Made by a program: the position numbers and the translations under genes. Positions 50,255-60,807 of a DNA stretch of 64,000 nt are shown here, piece by piece. Location: the NCBI RefSeq assembly GCF_051622035.1, contig NC_135355.1:31188986-31252985 (forward strand), read 5' to 3'. Source of the DNA: Arctopsyche grandis. Its lineage: Eukaryota; Arthropoda; Insecta; Trichoptera; Hydropsychidae. Positions within the stretch are counted from its first letter, which is position 1. The number at the start of each line of letters is the position of its first letter. Under the pieces are notes generated by a model. It had not been told where the DNA came from, did not search any database, and was given only the letters and a program-made list of their open reading frames with translations.

Positions 50255-51695
50255 ATGTCGGAACAACATGTCGCTGTTGTAAGTTTTGCTGCACTATTTA
50301 TAACACTATACACTTTATTTTATTGTGTATTTAATACTTATGTTATTGGAAACGTTTTTTTTCAGGTCACTGGAGCCAATAAGGGTATTGGCTTTTCCAT
50401 TGTCAAAAGCCTCTGCCATAGATTCAACGGCATAGTCTATTTGACGGCTCGCAATGCCAGTAAAGGAGAAATGGCAATATCTGAATTGAACAAGGTGTTT
50501 CTATTGACTACATAGTTTCAACGCGAAGCTAACACTAACAAATGATTTAATTTTAAACTGTATTAAAAATTATACATAACGTGTATTCGAGTCGTGATCA
50601 AACTATGCAACGATATAAATTTTTTGTTAATTCAATCATTTTATACAGTTTTAACTTTTATTTCAGTTGGGCTATTATCCATTGTTCCATCAGCTGGATA
50701 TATCAGACGAGCATAGCGTCAAAAGATTCCGAGACTACATCGCCGCAAATCATGGAGGAATTGATATTCTCATCAACAATGCCGGCTTCCAAATATTTGT
50801 CAGTTAATATTTAATTCATTAATTAATTGTGTTTTTTAGCTTAACATTGCTATAAAATATATATTTTCAATAAACTTAATATTATTTCAAGTATACGTAA
50901 TGCTTAAATATACTTAATAATTTTGAAATATTGAATTATGTACTAAATTTATACCATTTATATAAAGTTACAATGTAATATTCACATTTTAGAGACCATA
51001 CAAGGAACCTTTGGTAGACGTTGCTCTGAAAACAATCCGAGCCAACTACAGAAATTTACGAGACACCTTCAAAGACCTGGTTCCGTTGCTCCGCAACGAT
51101 GCCAGAGTCATCAACACGTCGAGCGGCTTCGGTCATCTATCTATGGTTCCCGGTGCTAAGATTCGCGCAGCACTGTCCAAACCAAATCTCACCGTCGACG
51201 AATTGACCAGACTGATGGATGATTTCATCAGGTATAACAAATACTAATTTATATAAAATTCAAATTAAGATGTGGCTTTCAATAATTTAATTTTAAACAT
51301 TACAGATCTATCAGAAGCGGCAACAACATTAAAGACGGTTGGGGTGATGATCCATACAAGATATCCAAGGTAGCCATAGCAGCGTTGACTTTCATCCAAC
51401 AACGAGAGCTGATTAATACAAACGTCAAAGTTAATTGCATCAATCCCGGGTATGTTTTTCAGGATTAATCTTAATGAGATATAATCATTATATGGATTTT
51501 TAATGTATGTATTGTTTTTATTGTTGCAGATATGTTAATACGGATATGACTCGCCATATGGGAGTCCTGACACCTGACCAGGGAGCTGAAGTGGCTGTGT
51601 ATGTAGCGTTGGATGCTCCCAATAGTCTCAAGGGTTCCTTCGTTTGGGCTGATAAATCAGTGATCGATTGGACTGGACCTTTCCCTGATAAATAA
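50255..51695 (+). CDS. Carbonyl reductase (NADPH)-like short-chain dehydrogenase
   Basis: Expected to reduce carbonyl compounds with NADPH in the cytosol. Exons: 50255-50278, 50366-50494, 50667-50798, 50993-51231, 51306-51449, 51530-51695; 834 nt give 277 aa, the same length as human CBR1. One donor is GTGTTT; the others are ordinary. The cofactor-binding TGANKGIG lies at residues 10-17, NNAG at 88-91, the catalytic serine within INTSSGFG (138-139), and the active-site YKISK at Y192 and K196. NCINPGYVNTDMT is the conserved block after the active site. All catalytic residues are intact. Polyadenylation motifs AATAAA overlap the stop region (51691) and occur at 51772-51777. It begins about 930 bp after the distal cystinosin stop codon on the same strand; a functional link between the two is not suggested. 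Confidence 0.95.
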
Positions 51696-52098
51696 AGCAT
51701 CAAATCAGAAATTAATGATTGGAAAAATTGAAATTGGATTAGAAAATTTGATATTGTATTTACATATGAGAAATAAATTAAATTTTGAATATTAAAAAAA
51801 ATCTTTTTCCTTTGTTTTTATTGCATACATATGTATTTATCTAATCTATCATTCAAAAAAAAAATTAATTTACTGCAAATACTTACTCACCCAAGAATAC
51901 ATCTTAATCTGAACTACTTTTTTGAAACATCTCACATTACTTTTAAACTTTTTGTAAGCAAAATCTTTATTAAATACATATAGTACATGCAGTGTTTTAT
52001 CCATTATTATTATCCATCTAAATATATCGAATATTGAAACAGAACAGAATAGAAAATGACAAAATACTTTCTCATGTATTTCAACAAAAGCCAAAGGA

Positions 52099-52870
52099 AT
52101 GCAGTTAGTGAAAAACTATTTCAGTTTTCTTGAACCTCGCAATATTATGAATTCATTAGAAGAAAATATTTTAGAAAATTGTTTAAAATTAAGGAAAAAA
52201 TATCTAGAAATTTTCTCAGATCAATTTGATGACCACTTTATTCAAATAATTTCGTTATTGAAAAACTATTTAATTGAAAACATGACCATAAAACAATTTT
52301 CACAATTACGTATCACAAAATACAGTTGTTTAAAAAGTGAATTTTGGGAAGTTTATGTCGTGTTTAAGTTATTTTTTTATAATATTCCGTTTGTTACAGA
52401 CATTACTAACAAAATAACCAGTAGATTCTATGACAGAATCACTAATAACCATACTAGCACACTTGTGAAGAGTCTCGGTGATTACAACAAAATGTCTATA
52501 CCCTTCAGGTATAAACACAGATTACCTAAACACAATCTGCTTTAGGTCATCGACTTTAGTGAGTCTTTAATTAATATTATGTATTAGATGTGTTATGAAA
52601 ATTTATAAGGATTGTAAATAGGTTGTTCAGCTCTTTTTCCTATTATGCTGTAGATTAACATTAGAATAATATAATACTATGATTACTAACCAAATTAAAT
52701 TAAATTGTAAAATAGAGAATGATCAGTAGATCAGTAGCTATTAAAATAGATATAAGATGTATCGTGAGCATAATTTCGTAATAATAAAAAGCATTTAAAA
52801 ATAAAAAAATAAATGTTATTTTTTACTTTACCAATAACATTGGCGAGTGTTGAAAGATCTTTCAGTAAAT
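52099..52870 (+). pseudogene. hAT-type transposase C-terminal fragment split by an insertion
   Basis: The first part (52099-52545) is an open frame of 148 codons without a certain domain but in the style of ZMYM-like hAT transposases. After 52800 another frame reads LPITLASVERSFSKLKMIK, the conserved hAT dimerisation motif. Between them lies a 200-bp repeat (52607-52797) also found at 48661-48862. The best reading is a dead transposase gene interrupted by a later insertion. The link between the two parts is inferred. Confidence 0.6.
52607..52797 (+). repeat. 200-bp repeat inserted in transposase remnant
   Basis: Matches the reverse of 48661-48862; boundaries are set by where the similarity ends on both sides. 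Confidence 0.7.
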
Positions 52871-52899
52871 TAAAAATGATTAAAATAAAATTATATATT

Positions 52900-54760
52900 T
52901 TTACTATTGTTTCCACATAAAATAATCAATTTTGATAATTTATTATCTAAAAATATGCATATAAATAAACGTTCCTATGTACATATTATTGTGTGGGACG
53001 TTACAATCGACAGTAGTAAATATTTGAGAAAATCATCAAGTTTAAAAAGTAATCTCAGAGACTAGATAAATGAAACTATCAAATAAATAATATTGAAACC
53101 TCACAACGAAACGATTTCCATATACAAACACATTGTATTTACTTATTATTGCTTTTTTTCCAAATAATCACGGTGTAAATGTACGATTAAATATTTTAAT
53201 AACCGATAAAAGTTCACTTTATATGGAAACATGTATTTATGTATAGTGATATACATTTTTTTCTTACAAAAAAATCTTATTATACATACAAATGCCAATA
53301 TAATTAGTCCAAAAATAAACAAACATTATCTAATGTTTCAAATAAGTTAAAAAATGCCATTTCAAATATATATGTATTTTATATGCATACAAATGCTCAT
53401 ATTGACATATCACAAGTAAAATTTCGAACACTCATAACTAAACTGTTTATGTGAAGACTAAAAACATTCAACAAGCTATTTATATACATATTGACATATC
53501 AAAGTGATGATCAGAAGCCTTGGTACTGATTTAATTATGATCCTTAAGTCAATATGATGCCATGAAAACAACTCTTGAAAAGATGTACCTGAAAAATATT
53601 ACATATTATTACATCGAAATTTCTAAAATATAATACTTCATAAAGAATTCAAGCTATGTATACATAAATATAGATTTAAAATTTAATAATTGACTAAAAA
53701 TGTGTATATCATAAACATTGAATTGTAAGTTAGTATGGTACTGCGTAGATCTTTTTGACCGTACATGTATATTGGGTCAATAAAATCTCGTGATTGGTAT
53801 TGTCGAAACTTTGAGTTCTGTTTTCAATTAAAGGTTCACATTGTTTGACCCAATCGAGTGGGTGAAATACGAAATATCGAAAGTGATCGAATCAGAAGGC
53901 AAAAAAATAATACAGGAGAAGAAATATAAACAGAGCCGAGGGCGTAGACATTTACGTCACTGTTCTGATGGAAACGTATTGACTTATTTATTGACCTTGA
54001 TCAGGTTTGACAATCCTTATTGGTTGATCGATTGGTGATTTGGGGGCTCGTACGCGCATTCTCCTCGTAAATAGCCTTCGAATCACTTCATCAAAAGTAA
54101 TGCCATGCCTGTAATATATAATAGTAAACGTTGTGTTGTTATGAATACAATATATGTAAGTATACAATAAATTATATATAATTGAATTTGACTCCAGTCC
54201 TTTTAAGAAATTAAACAATCAATTCTTTATTATATTCGGTCTTAATTTACATCTTCAATTTTCTTATAATTGTACAATTTTCTTATAACAATAATATCCC
54301 CTAGAAAATCCGTCTTGTTTCGTGTTGTCATTCGAGGAATTTGGTTTCCTCTATATATGTATGTAGGTATTTTGATATTTTAGGCGATAGGTGTGCCTAA
54401 CTGTTATTGAGAATCCTTCGAAGAGTTTTACATAATGATTGAGATTTACACTATGGTGAGATTTACATAATCTGATTCCTTTGGTGGCAAGCTATACTCT
54501 GGTGATTACTCTTCCAGATTTCAAGAATTACTATAGAGATATCATCGAAGATGTTCACAATAGATATTCTTTATCACAAAGCATACATCTTGCAATAACA
54601 TTCATAATAATGTTATGCGTAAAATCAACCAGTCATGTCTTAACATGTACATAGATGCAGTATATTTATTCTGGTTTATTTCATGATAAGAGTCCTTGCA
54701 TTAATAGTCCTTGACTACATATTTATTTATTCAAATTTTACCATAGTGACGTTACAGATT
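52900..54760. other. Intergenic sequence without a recognised feature
   Basis: AT-rich with only short meaningless ORFs (for example 53841-54038). Nothing here repeats elsewhere in the window as far as I could see. Confidence 0.45.
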
Positions 54761-54770
54761 TACTCAAGAG

Positions 54771-55717
54771 CAGTGGCTCTCAGGCGAAATTTTACCGTGG
54801 CCGCACAGGTGACAATGGTGGTCCCATGGAAATGTCTGTTGAATGAAAATTTAATCATTTAATCAAATAAATTAAAGTTACAAAAAAAGTAGATCAATTT
54901 ATTCATAAAATAAAATAAATTTTAACATTTTGGTATCTATTTATTTAATAATAATGCAAATGGAAATTGCTCAATACTCCTTTCTTCCAATGCAAGCCGC
55001 ATTGCTGCTTCTAAGTTTGCGTCTGTCAGCTGGTTTCTAAATTTGTTTTTAATAAAGTGCATTACACTGAATGATCTTTCGCAATATACGGTAGTGGGAA
55101 AAATAGACAATATTAATAAAGCAATTGTTGCCAAATCTTTATATTGGTTTGTTTCATTGTCAACGTATATTTCCGACCAAAATTTTTGAACCGAAATATT
55201 ATTAAAATGGTTATTAAGTACTTGATCATGACTAATTTCTAATAATGCATATTTTACGTTAGCCCAGTTAATTAATCTCAATACTGAAAATGATTTTAAT
55301 CTATTTAGTAGTACTATGAAATTTTCATTTGTCATCATAATAAAAGGGGAAGATACAAAAGAAACAGTTTTTAAAAAATTCAATTCTTCGAACCTTTTAT
55401 CAAGTTCCAGATTCAGAGATTTAAGACACTCTATTATTTTAAATTTTAATTTTAATTTTGAACTTGTGTCTGTCATCTTATCTATCAAATCACTAACAGA
55501 AGATAAAATTGAAAAATTGTCATTTTCAACTTATGTCACAAGGCTTTTCTCTATATTTTTTTGTTTGTCAATGATGAGCATGGTTTCTATTATTGTTAAG
55601 TTACGTTTTTGTAGTTTTTAAAATCTATTTAATTTTTTTTAAATATTAGTATTATTTACTATTAAGTCGCTGGTGGCCGCAGTAAAATCCACTAGTGGCC
55701 GCACTTGAGAACCACTG
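54771..55717 (-). mobile_element. Internally deleted hAT element keeping part of its transposase
   Basis: Ends CAGTGGCTCTCAGGCG and, from the right, CAGTGGTTCTCAAGTGCG. Flanks CTCAAGAG (54763-54770) and CTCTAGAG (55718-55725) agree at 7 of 8 positions, a hAT-type duplication. It encloses a minus-strand ORF with the hAT C-terminal domain, so ends, duplication and protein all agree on the superfamily. Confidence 0.88.
54937..55488 (-). pseudogene. hAT transposase C-terminal fragment (dimerisation domain)
   Basis: 183 open codons. Residues about 117-165 read DLATIALLILSIFPTTVYCE, RSFSVMHFIKNKFR and LTDANLEAAMRLAL, the hAT family dimerisation region, of the ZBED5/SCAND3-like type. The BED finger and the DDE catalytic residues upstream are missing, so the protein cannot be a working transposase. 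The ATG is simply the first in this remnant. Confidence 0.88.
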
Positions 55718-55913
55718 CTCTAGAGCATCACTGTTACCAAGGAAAAGTATTCAAAAATAAAATATGAAATCAAAATAAAATACAAAAACAAAAATTAATA
55801 TGGAAACAAAAATAAAAATAAATAAATCAAAATATGAAAACAAATACTTTTATATGTATGTATATCTAATGTGAAAACATATTTACGATCTCAAATTAAG
55901 CAATCCCTCAACC

Positions 55914-55960
55914 AGGGACGTCACTTCAGCTAGTTATTGGGCAAAAGTTGGCCAATTTGT
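55914..55960 (+). mobile_element. Single end of the CAGGGACGTCA hAT family
   Basis: CAGGGACGTCACTTCAGC matches the right end (in reverse) of the nested element at 39158-40624. No partner end was found, so this is a truncated copy of uncertain extent. Confidence 0.5.
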
Positions 55961-55999
55961 GGTTGTTTTTTATAAAACCTCTTTTTAAAAGCTTTTGAC

Positions 56000-57180
56000 T
56001 GAGATTCTAAACTTGTTCCTGCTGGTATAAACTTTTAGTAATGAATTATCGATTTGATAAAGATAAGTATTTCATTAAATGACATGCATATTCCTGACCT
56101 GGTCGAATCTAGTATTTGAGTTGACTGGGAACAGTGAAGCTCAATTCTGCAAGAATTTGAGGATTGTTCACCAATTTGTAGAAATGTTTTCCCAGATATA
56201 ATTTACATCATGACTAGAGAAAATAAGGTAGGGTGACGTAAAGTACTCCTCAATTTCAAACCAATTTCAAAAATGTGGAAAGTTGTACTACAAAAAAAAA
56301 ATGAATATGTGTATATGTATATTCCATGTATATATATATTTGAACCAGTTTTTAAAAATTGAAAATTTAGAATCGATGGCTCAAATTTAAAAAATACATT
56401 GGAAATTCTTTAAAAATTCAGAGTAATTTTGTTAACGGTAAATATAAAATCTTTTGGATTTTAGTCATTGAATTTTATGATGATACAGTATTGATTAAAT
56501 AGGTACACATGTGTAAAAATAGTATTTCTTTGAAATATAAAATGAGATAAAAATACTTTAATTCGATTGATCGTGACGTAAAAAACCAAACAGGAAAATT
56601 CAAATAGAAAAAGTCGGACTGATTTGTTTTTTTTTTTTTGTTTCTTTGACAAGTTTCGTTGTCATCATTATTTAGATAAGTCAATATACATAAGTATGTA
56701 AATGAATTGATCTTCCATATACGTTGTTGTTACGTGTATGATACATTAAAGATTTCTTGCTACTGATCTTTTCTAAGGAGAGTGCAAATATTTTGACAGA
56801 ATTAAGTGAAGCAAATATGTACACCCTCAATAATAGATCAATTTGTGTTAGTTAAAATCAATAGGGTTTGTCAATGCGAACACAATATTGACACATCGCT
56901 ATTTTCAAATCTATTTAAATATTTATGACGACTGACTTTAATCGATAAAAATAATAGCGTTAGCAAAATAGTAAACCTGCGTTATTCTTATTGGTCATCT
57001 GGATTTTATTTCCTCAATGAAATATCAAGCTAAATTTATTGTATAAAAATTAAAATTCCAACATCAACCATTTAAATCGTGCATTTTTGCTTAGTCTGTT
57101 ACAGATCATGCCTAATAATCCAACCCTTATTTTAAATAAATAAATAGAAGATAGTGCTCTAAAATCGGATATTTTTAAAG
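56000..57180. other. Intergenic sequence without a recognised feature
   Basis: AT-rich; short ORFs near 56461-56684 have no content that I recognise. Confidence 0.45.
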
Positions 57181-57182
57181 TT

Positions 57183-57413
57183 CATGAACATACTAGTTTG
57201 TTCGTACACGAACTATTGGTTTTAGTTTAAACTTTAAGACTTTAAAAGGAAAATAAAATTGAAACCACATTACAACTATGCATGTATGCTTACATAGAAG
57301 ATGTGACAAACGATTGATAATACTTAAACTTATGCCTAATAGTTCGTTTGTTCATTTTTGTATACTATAACTGGCCAGATTAGTTTGTATATGAACAAAC
57401 TAGTATGTTCATG
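57183..57413. mobile_element. MITE with CATGAACATACTAGTTTG inverted ends, copy 1
   Basis: Left end CATGAACATACTAGTTTGTT; the right end is its complement with GAACAAACTAGTATGTTCATG. The centre is AT-rich. The partner at 62538-62851 has the same ends. Target duplication unclear; superfamily not assigned. Confidence 0.65.
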
Positions 57414-57587
57414 GGTGCTTTTTACTAACCACTTCTTACTTTCGCTTACGATTATAAGATGACAGTGATTCCCATATTTGAAGACATGTAGGAGAAACTT
57501 GTTCAAATAAAAAAAATTACGAATTAACGATGATATAAGGCACAGCTGTAAAGTCTTCCTAGAAAAAACGTGCCGTACAATTATTTA

Positions 57588-57700
57588 TTTATTTATTTTT
57601 AAAGTTTAGACCATTGTGGCATTACAAGAATTCCTAATGCGCCACAATGGTCAAAAATGTAGCACAAAAGAAACAAAATAATAACTATGCATGAATTAAT
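57588..57700 (-). repeat. 5'-truncated 3' tail of the LINE at 60.8 kb
   Basis: Reading on the minus strand, this is the 3' UTR end of the element at 60808-62440: TTTTGTTTC.. then GACCATTGTGGC, an AGGAATTC loop, GCCACAATGGTC (57609-57652), then a (TAAA)n tail at 57581-57600. It confirms the 3' end of that LINE family. Confidence 0.8.
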
Positions 57701-57896
57701 ACATATACATACAATTCATAAAAAAAAAAACAAAGTACAAGCAATGAGTTGGTCACATAACATATACATACATACATAATAATATTTAACTAAAAGGAGA
57801 AAAATTAGGAATTTCTAGTATCAACAGACAGTACCAATATATGTATGTATGTGTATTTACATATGTACAAGAACCAACCGTCTCATTATGCATATT

Positions 57897-58494
57897 TAGG
57901 GTGAAAGCACACTGAGTGGTATGGGACATCACGTGTCCATGGCTTCCCGCTGTGACCCTAAACAGTGGGTGTTCCCCAAGCCAAGTTCGGATGAACTTGC
58001 ACGCCCAAAATGCATATATTTGACTGGAAAAATGCACTCGAGATAGTTGCACTCTCGAGACATCCAAACTTTCAAAGAAGCTCAAGGAGAACGAACGCAA
58101 TAGAATTCCACAAAAAAAGCGTCAAGAGGTATTTGTATGTTATCCGAGGGGGCTAAACTTTTTTTTTTGTGGAATTTTTATGGAATTCAACTCTTTGGGT
58201 GCCTTTGAAAATTATGACTTCTCAAAACTCGCTAATATTCAGTGCAATATAGTATTTCCGGGAACCGTTTGGGAGGTCGCACGTGGATGCATATCCATAT
58301 GCAACCGAAAAGTTTCTCCTACATGTCTTCAAATATGGGAGTCAAGCAAGGATAAATACAAGGATAAAATATCACCAAAAACACTCCAGGGGGTGATTTT
58401 TGGGAATAGGGATGCTGCGTTTTTTTTGGCATGTTTAAAAGTATCTAAAAAACAAAACACGTACCACGTACCACTCAGTGTGTTTTCGCCCCTA
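57897..58494 (+). mobile_element. MITE of the CACACTGA-end family, large copy
   Basis: Left end TAGGGTGAAAGCACACTGAG and right end, in reverse, TAGGGGCGAAAACACACTGAG. Flanks TGCATATT and TGCACTTT agree at 6 of 8 positions, consistent with an old hAT-type duplication. The 113-codon + strand ORF (58180-58521) crosses the right border and is not a gene. Confidence 0.7.
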
Positions 58495-58499
58495 TGCAC

Positions 58500-59800
58500 T
58501 TTTAGACTTTATATATTGTGAAAACAATTTTCGTAGGCTTTACGCTATCACGTATCTACTATTAACTATAACTGCCCTTATAAACGTTATTGTTGGCAGT
58601 AAATCTTACAACTATTGTAAATACATTAAAATTGACAGCTTTATCTTCGAAAAATATCTCAACGATCGAACAATACTTAAAAATAAAGCAATTATATTCA
58701 CGATCGTTGCGGTAAATAATTAGATACAACACAATTGATAAATTTCACATTCGGCTAATCAAATTGAAAAATCAAACGGCATAACAGTTTGACGATCGAC
58801 ATAAATTATAATATCGGCAATAAAGTTTCGTAATCAAAACATCAATTACTTATGCAATCGCTTGAAAATTATCCAATTTTCCACAATCGAAACAAAACAA
58901 GTCATTAAAGTAAATCAATACGTCGGTCACGTCGCATGTCCAATATATAATATTACTGACACAATTGGAATTTAATTAAATATTAACGAAAACCGCTTTT
59001 TCCGTATCTACATATTTTGTAGAGCCTTAAAACTGGAAGCTGGTTTTCTTGAATTGGTATTTAATTGTTGTTTTTCGTTATTTGAGCATTCTCATTTCGT
59101 AATGTCGTGTTCAATTCGTAACATCAAAACAGGTTGTATAAAGTAAACAACGCAAAAATATTAATATAAATTATTTTTTATTAAGATTTCTTAAAAGAAT
59201 TTCCAGTAATCATAGGCCCAATTGATTGATTGATTTTTGCACTTTAAAACCACGACAAATTGTGGTTTGAAAAATAATGATGTGTAATAATGACGATATA
59301 ATACGTTTATGTTACAATCGAGGTATATTTTAATTTGTAATATATTCCAACGGGCGTTTTAGATCATTCATATTCGAATACAATTAAATTCAAGTATATC
59401 TCTACAAGCACAAATACACTTTCAACAATGTGCGCCAGCTGTAAAATAACAGTTGACTTTTGACAGCACTAATGTTTTTGCGAATGCTTCAATAATGCGC
59501 TAATTTTTGCTAGGTATTACGAATAAACATAATGAGTACGTATAACGATAACTTTAAGAGTGTGTTCAAAACAAAAATCGGACTTTCCAACTCAATTTAC
59601 TAATCGATTGACGAATTTTTTTTTCCACAAAAACCTAACCTCTCCATCTAACCTGAACAGTTGAAATGTAATTAGCCATCAACTCACGAGGGTTAAACGG
59701 AATATAATCCAACTAGTCAACATATATAATAATGGGAATTAATTTATAATAAGCATTAGAATTATATTAGGAATCGAATAACCTTTATGTAATTTTATGT
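58500..59800. other. Intergenic sequence without a recognised feature
   Basis: AT-rich; no gene, RNA gene or recurring element was recognised. Confidence 0.45.
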
Positions 59801-59809
59801 TTAGCACCG

Positions 59810-60020
59810 AGAGGCTACCAAGTCTGATCAGCAATATCAATCCAATTTAATATTGGTAAAATAATTCGATTGATCGACTTGGAGTCACGAACATCCAAGT
59901 CGATCAATCGAATTATTTTACCTTTTAATATCCAAATTCGAACCTTAATTACATCCTCAGATACTATTCATGCTTGAACGATTCAAGCACTTGGGAACAT
60001 CCAAGTCTATCGTTTCTTAG
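59810..60020. repeat. SINE fragments around a perfect 28-bp hairpin
   Basis: Pieces of the SINE are recognisable: the head part GCACCGAGAGGCTACCAAG and the body part GGAGTCACGAACATCCAAGT. In the middle, 59855-59882 and 59895-59922 are perfect inverted repeats around a 12-base loop. The palindrome contains the SINE motif GATCGACTTGG and its complement, so it probably arose by inverted duplication of a piece of the SINE. Confidence 0.65.
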
Positions 60021-60027
60021 ACTCGGA

Positions 60028-60133
60028 TGAGAACGAGAACGGGAAAGAGAACGGGAAAGAGAACGGGAAAGAGAACGGGAACGGTAATTGCATGCGTTAT
60101 TGTGGCATTACAACGCATTCCGGGCTCAGCTAG
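60028..60133 (+). mobile_element. 3' end of a Helitron-like element
   Basis: GAGAACGGGAAA hexamer-type repeats (60030-60085), hairpin GCATGCGTT...AACGCAT, and CTCAGCTAG-T ending at 60133. The 5' half is absent. Confidence 0.6.
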
Positions 60134-60134
60134 T

Positions 60135-60805
60135 GTAAAATAATCGTAAGTAAAACGTAAAGGAGGTTAGTAATAAAACAAAATATATACGTATACTGAG
60201 TAAAATAAAAATTAGAATCCATGGGGTACAAAAAATAATCGGTATGGAAACGACCCATAAATTAATTATCATTTTTTTATAAATTCGTTGGATCTGAAAC
60301 AGTTACAAGATCGATTCTCATTATAAATACAGTGCGTTTTGATTTTTAAAAATTAGCAGTCACTTCTAGTAGTATATCAAATTTAGCTCCATTACTGAAA
60401 ATCAGCAAAAGATCATTTTGCGTGAGGAAAAACTAATTCTTTTCAAAGGTCATAAATTTGAAGAAAAAAAAAGTATTTTTTCATAAAGATTTACCTTACA
60501 TGACACAATAGCTTTAGGACACATGCAAGGCCGATGTAAACATTTATGCAAGCAAGTTTATGTGATACAAATAGAACAATATTTATTCACTAATATGATC
60601 ACTACATACATATATACATAAATACAAATAACAATTACACACACATGTACACACAGTATCATTAGTATTTGCATATACGATTAATAAAATAACGAGTCTT
60701 ATTATGATAATAAGTATACATTTTTAAAGATAAAATAAATCAGATCCGAATTACACAAGAGAAAGTAACTTGAATGAAAACTCTTACCTCTCGAGATACA
60801 TAAGA
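60135..60805. other. Intergenic sequence without a recognised feature
   Basis: AT-rich with short runs of TACATA; nothing recognised. Confidence 0.45.
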
Positions 60806-60807
60806 CT

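Noticed and set aside
58180-58521. 113-codon + strand ORF
   Set aside because: It sits mostly inside a MITE and crosses its right border.
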